A DNA stretch of 64,000 nt from Sphingomonas sp. HF-S4 (GTDB lineage: Bacteria > Pseudomonadota > Alphaproteobacteria > Sphingomonadales > Sphingomonadaceae), in assembly GCF_032911445.1 (NCBI RefSeq), contig NZ_JAWJEJ010000001.1, positions 1,612,001 through 1,676,000 of the forward strand, written 5' to 3'. The position numbers and the translations under genes are program-made. The notes under the pieces were generated by a model. It was not told the DNA's origin. It ran no database searches and saw only the letters and a program-made list of their open reading frames with translations. Positions 63,136 through 64,000 of this stretch are shown one piece after another; the stretch's first letter is position 1, and every line of letters begins with the position of its first letter.

Positions 63136-64000
63136 TCCGCGGCCTCCGCGAATTCCTTGCCGTGGACGAGTTCGGCCGAACAGCGCTGCATCGTCGGCGA
63201 TGCGCGGCAGATCGCGTTGGTCAGATAGAAGTCGGCGACCGGATAGTTGACCGGACCGCTTGCGACGGCGGAAAGCTTCGGCACCTTCCATTCGAAGGTC
63301 ACAAGGCCTTCCTCGGCCAGCACGGGCACGTCCGCCGCCATCGCCGCGCGCAGTTCGTCGAAGCTGTCGAACGGCAAGGTGCGGCCGAGCCTGTCGGAGA
63401 GCGCGCGAAGGATTGACCAGTCCTCGCGCGCGTCGCCCGGCGCGAACACCGCGCGGTCGGCGCGCTGGACGCGGCCTTCGAGGTTCACATAGGTGCCCGG
63501 CTTCTCGGCATAGGTCGCGCCCGGCAGGATCACGTCGGCATGGTGCGCGCCGCGATCGCCGTGATGGCCGATGAACACCTTGAAGCTGCCCTGGAACTTG
63601 GCGAAGTCGACTTCGTCGGCGCCAAGGAACAACGCGAGCTTGGGGTTGGCCGCGACGACGTCGGCGATGCCGCCCTTCTGCGCGAAGCCGAGCATCAGCG
63701 CCGCCATCCGGGCTGCGGCGATATGGACCACGCCGAAGCCGTTCCAGGCACTGCCGTCCTCGAGCGTACGGATCAGCTTCATCGGCTCGACCAAAGCGAG
63801 CGCCGCGCCGAAGCCCGCACCCAGCGCACCGGGGCCGACGATGACGAGCGGCTGCTTGGCGCCATCGAACGCCTGCACGACCTGGTCGGGCAGCTTACCG
63901 AGCAGCGCCAGATCGTTGCCCAGCCATTCGAGCTTGTAGGTGAGATCGGTCTCGGGGCCGATCGCGAAGACCTTCGCCCCCTTCTTGATCGCCTTGCGCA
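63132..64000 (-). CDS. nuoG: NADH-quinone oxidoreductase subunit G, 5' part outside window
   Basis: The frame is open to the right edge, so only the C-terminal 289 or so residues are visible. They belong to the molybdopterin-oxidoreductase-like domain of NuoG ([75 protein letters not shown]). The iron-sulfur N-terminal part lies beyond the window. An internal GTG at 63878 is not the start because the upstream codons ([20 protein letters not shown]) continue the family sequence. Confidence 0.96.
   Translation of the reverse strand, partial: RKAIKKGAKVFAIGPETDLTYKLEWLGNDLALLGKLPDQVVQAFDGAKQPLVIVGPGALGAGFGAALALVEPMKLIRTLEDGSAWNGFGVVHIAAARMAALMLGFAQKGGIADVVAANPKLALFLGADEVDFAKFQGSFKVFIGHHGDRGAHHADVILPGATYAEKPGTYVNLEGRVQRADRAVFAPGDAREDWSILRALSDRLGRTLPFDSFDELRAAMAADVPVLAEEGLVTFEWKVPKLSAVASGPVNYPVADFYLTNAICRASPTMQRCSAELVHGKEFAEAAE

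Overview
The window is a chromosomal segment of a GC-rich alphaproteobacterium, most likely a member of the Sphingomonadales (Sphingomonas-like). The support is: the gene order rpsB-tsf-pyrH-frr-uppS-cdsA-dxr-rseP-bamA-ompH-fabZ; dnaG next to rpoD; nuo genes running into birA, coaX, an RNase J gene and a DUF1467 gene; an HWE-family histidine kinase; a cysteine-free L31; a mannonate dehydratase that closely resembles the Novosphingobium enzyme as I remember it; and a perfect CtrA-type binding site. Most of the window is core housekeeping DNA with tightly packed, often 1-4 nt overlapping genes. There are no rRNA genes, prophage, CRISPR array or recognisable transposase. One tRNA gene (Ser, TGA anticodon) is present.

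Layout. 1-4405 (+): the 3' part of a DUF559 gene, dnaG and rpoD, ending in a strong terminator. 4674-19648 (-): the translation, lipid and envelope supercluster, which includes ribosomal protein S2, EF-Ts, UMP kinase, recycling factor, isoprenoid and phospholipid precursor synthesis, the BAM core BamA with a Skp/OmpH chaperone, FabZ, L31 and PilZ, plus the pssA/psd phosphatidylethanolamine genes. 20068-24543 (+): a probable phospholipid N-methyltransferase, isocitrate dehydrogenase, a cation/proton antiporter and a glycine-zipper surface protein. 24560-32787 (mixed): an HWE sensor kinase, a hemerythrin-like protein, a 25-residue hydrophobic peptide, an MFS exporter, cysteine synthase, a SleB-type hydrolase and two bPH2 membrane proteins. 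32829-39382 (-): acyl-CoA dehydrogenase with its MerR regulator, holB, and three peptidoglycan enzymes (D,D-carboxypeptidase, RlpA, MltB). 39457-42149: tRNA-Ser, a DUF559 cassette, and a GntR regulator divergent from mannonate dehydratase. 42322-51866: a MoxR-type AAA ATPase and a CoxE-type VWA protein separated by four other genes, a CHAP hydrolase behind a CtrA site, secreted proteins, an Hpt-like protein lacking its phospho-histidine, and a 762-residue membrane-anchored coiled-coil protein. 52132-64000 (-): the distal part of the complex I operon (nuoG partial, then H I J K L M N), followed without a break by birA, coaX, RNase J and DUF1467.

The most unusual structure is a family of GC-rich palindromic repeats. 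Both DUF559 (VSR-like nuclease fold) genes are associated with them. The one at 39663-40064 is bracketed by two near-identical inverted repeats of about 55 nt, with compensatory changes in their hairpins, and its stop codon lies inside one of them. Two related elements of about 147 bp lie in opposite orientation at 29219-29365 and 36095-36242. Palindrome arms appear to supply the Shine-Dalgarno sequences of dnaG and holB. This looks like a small nuclease-associated mobile repeat system, comparable in logic to RAYT/REP. A second repeat family, with a CTGAGCTTGTCGA core, occurs three times as inverted pairs between genes.
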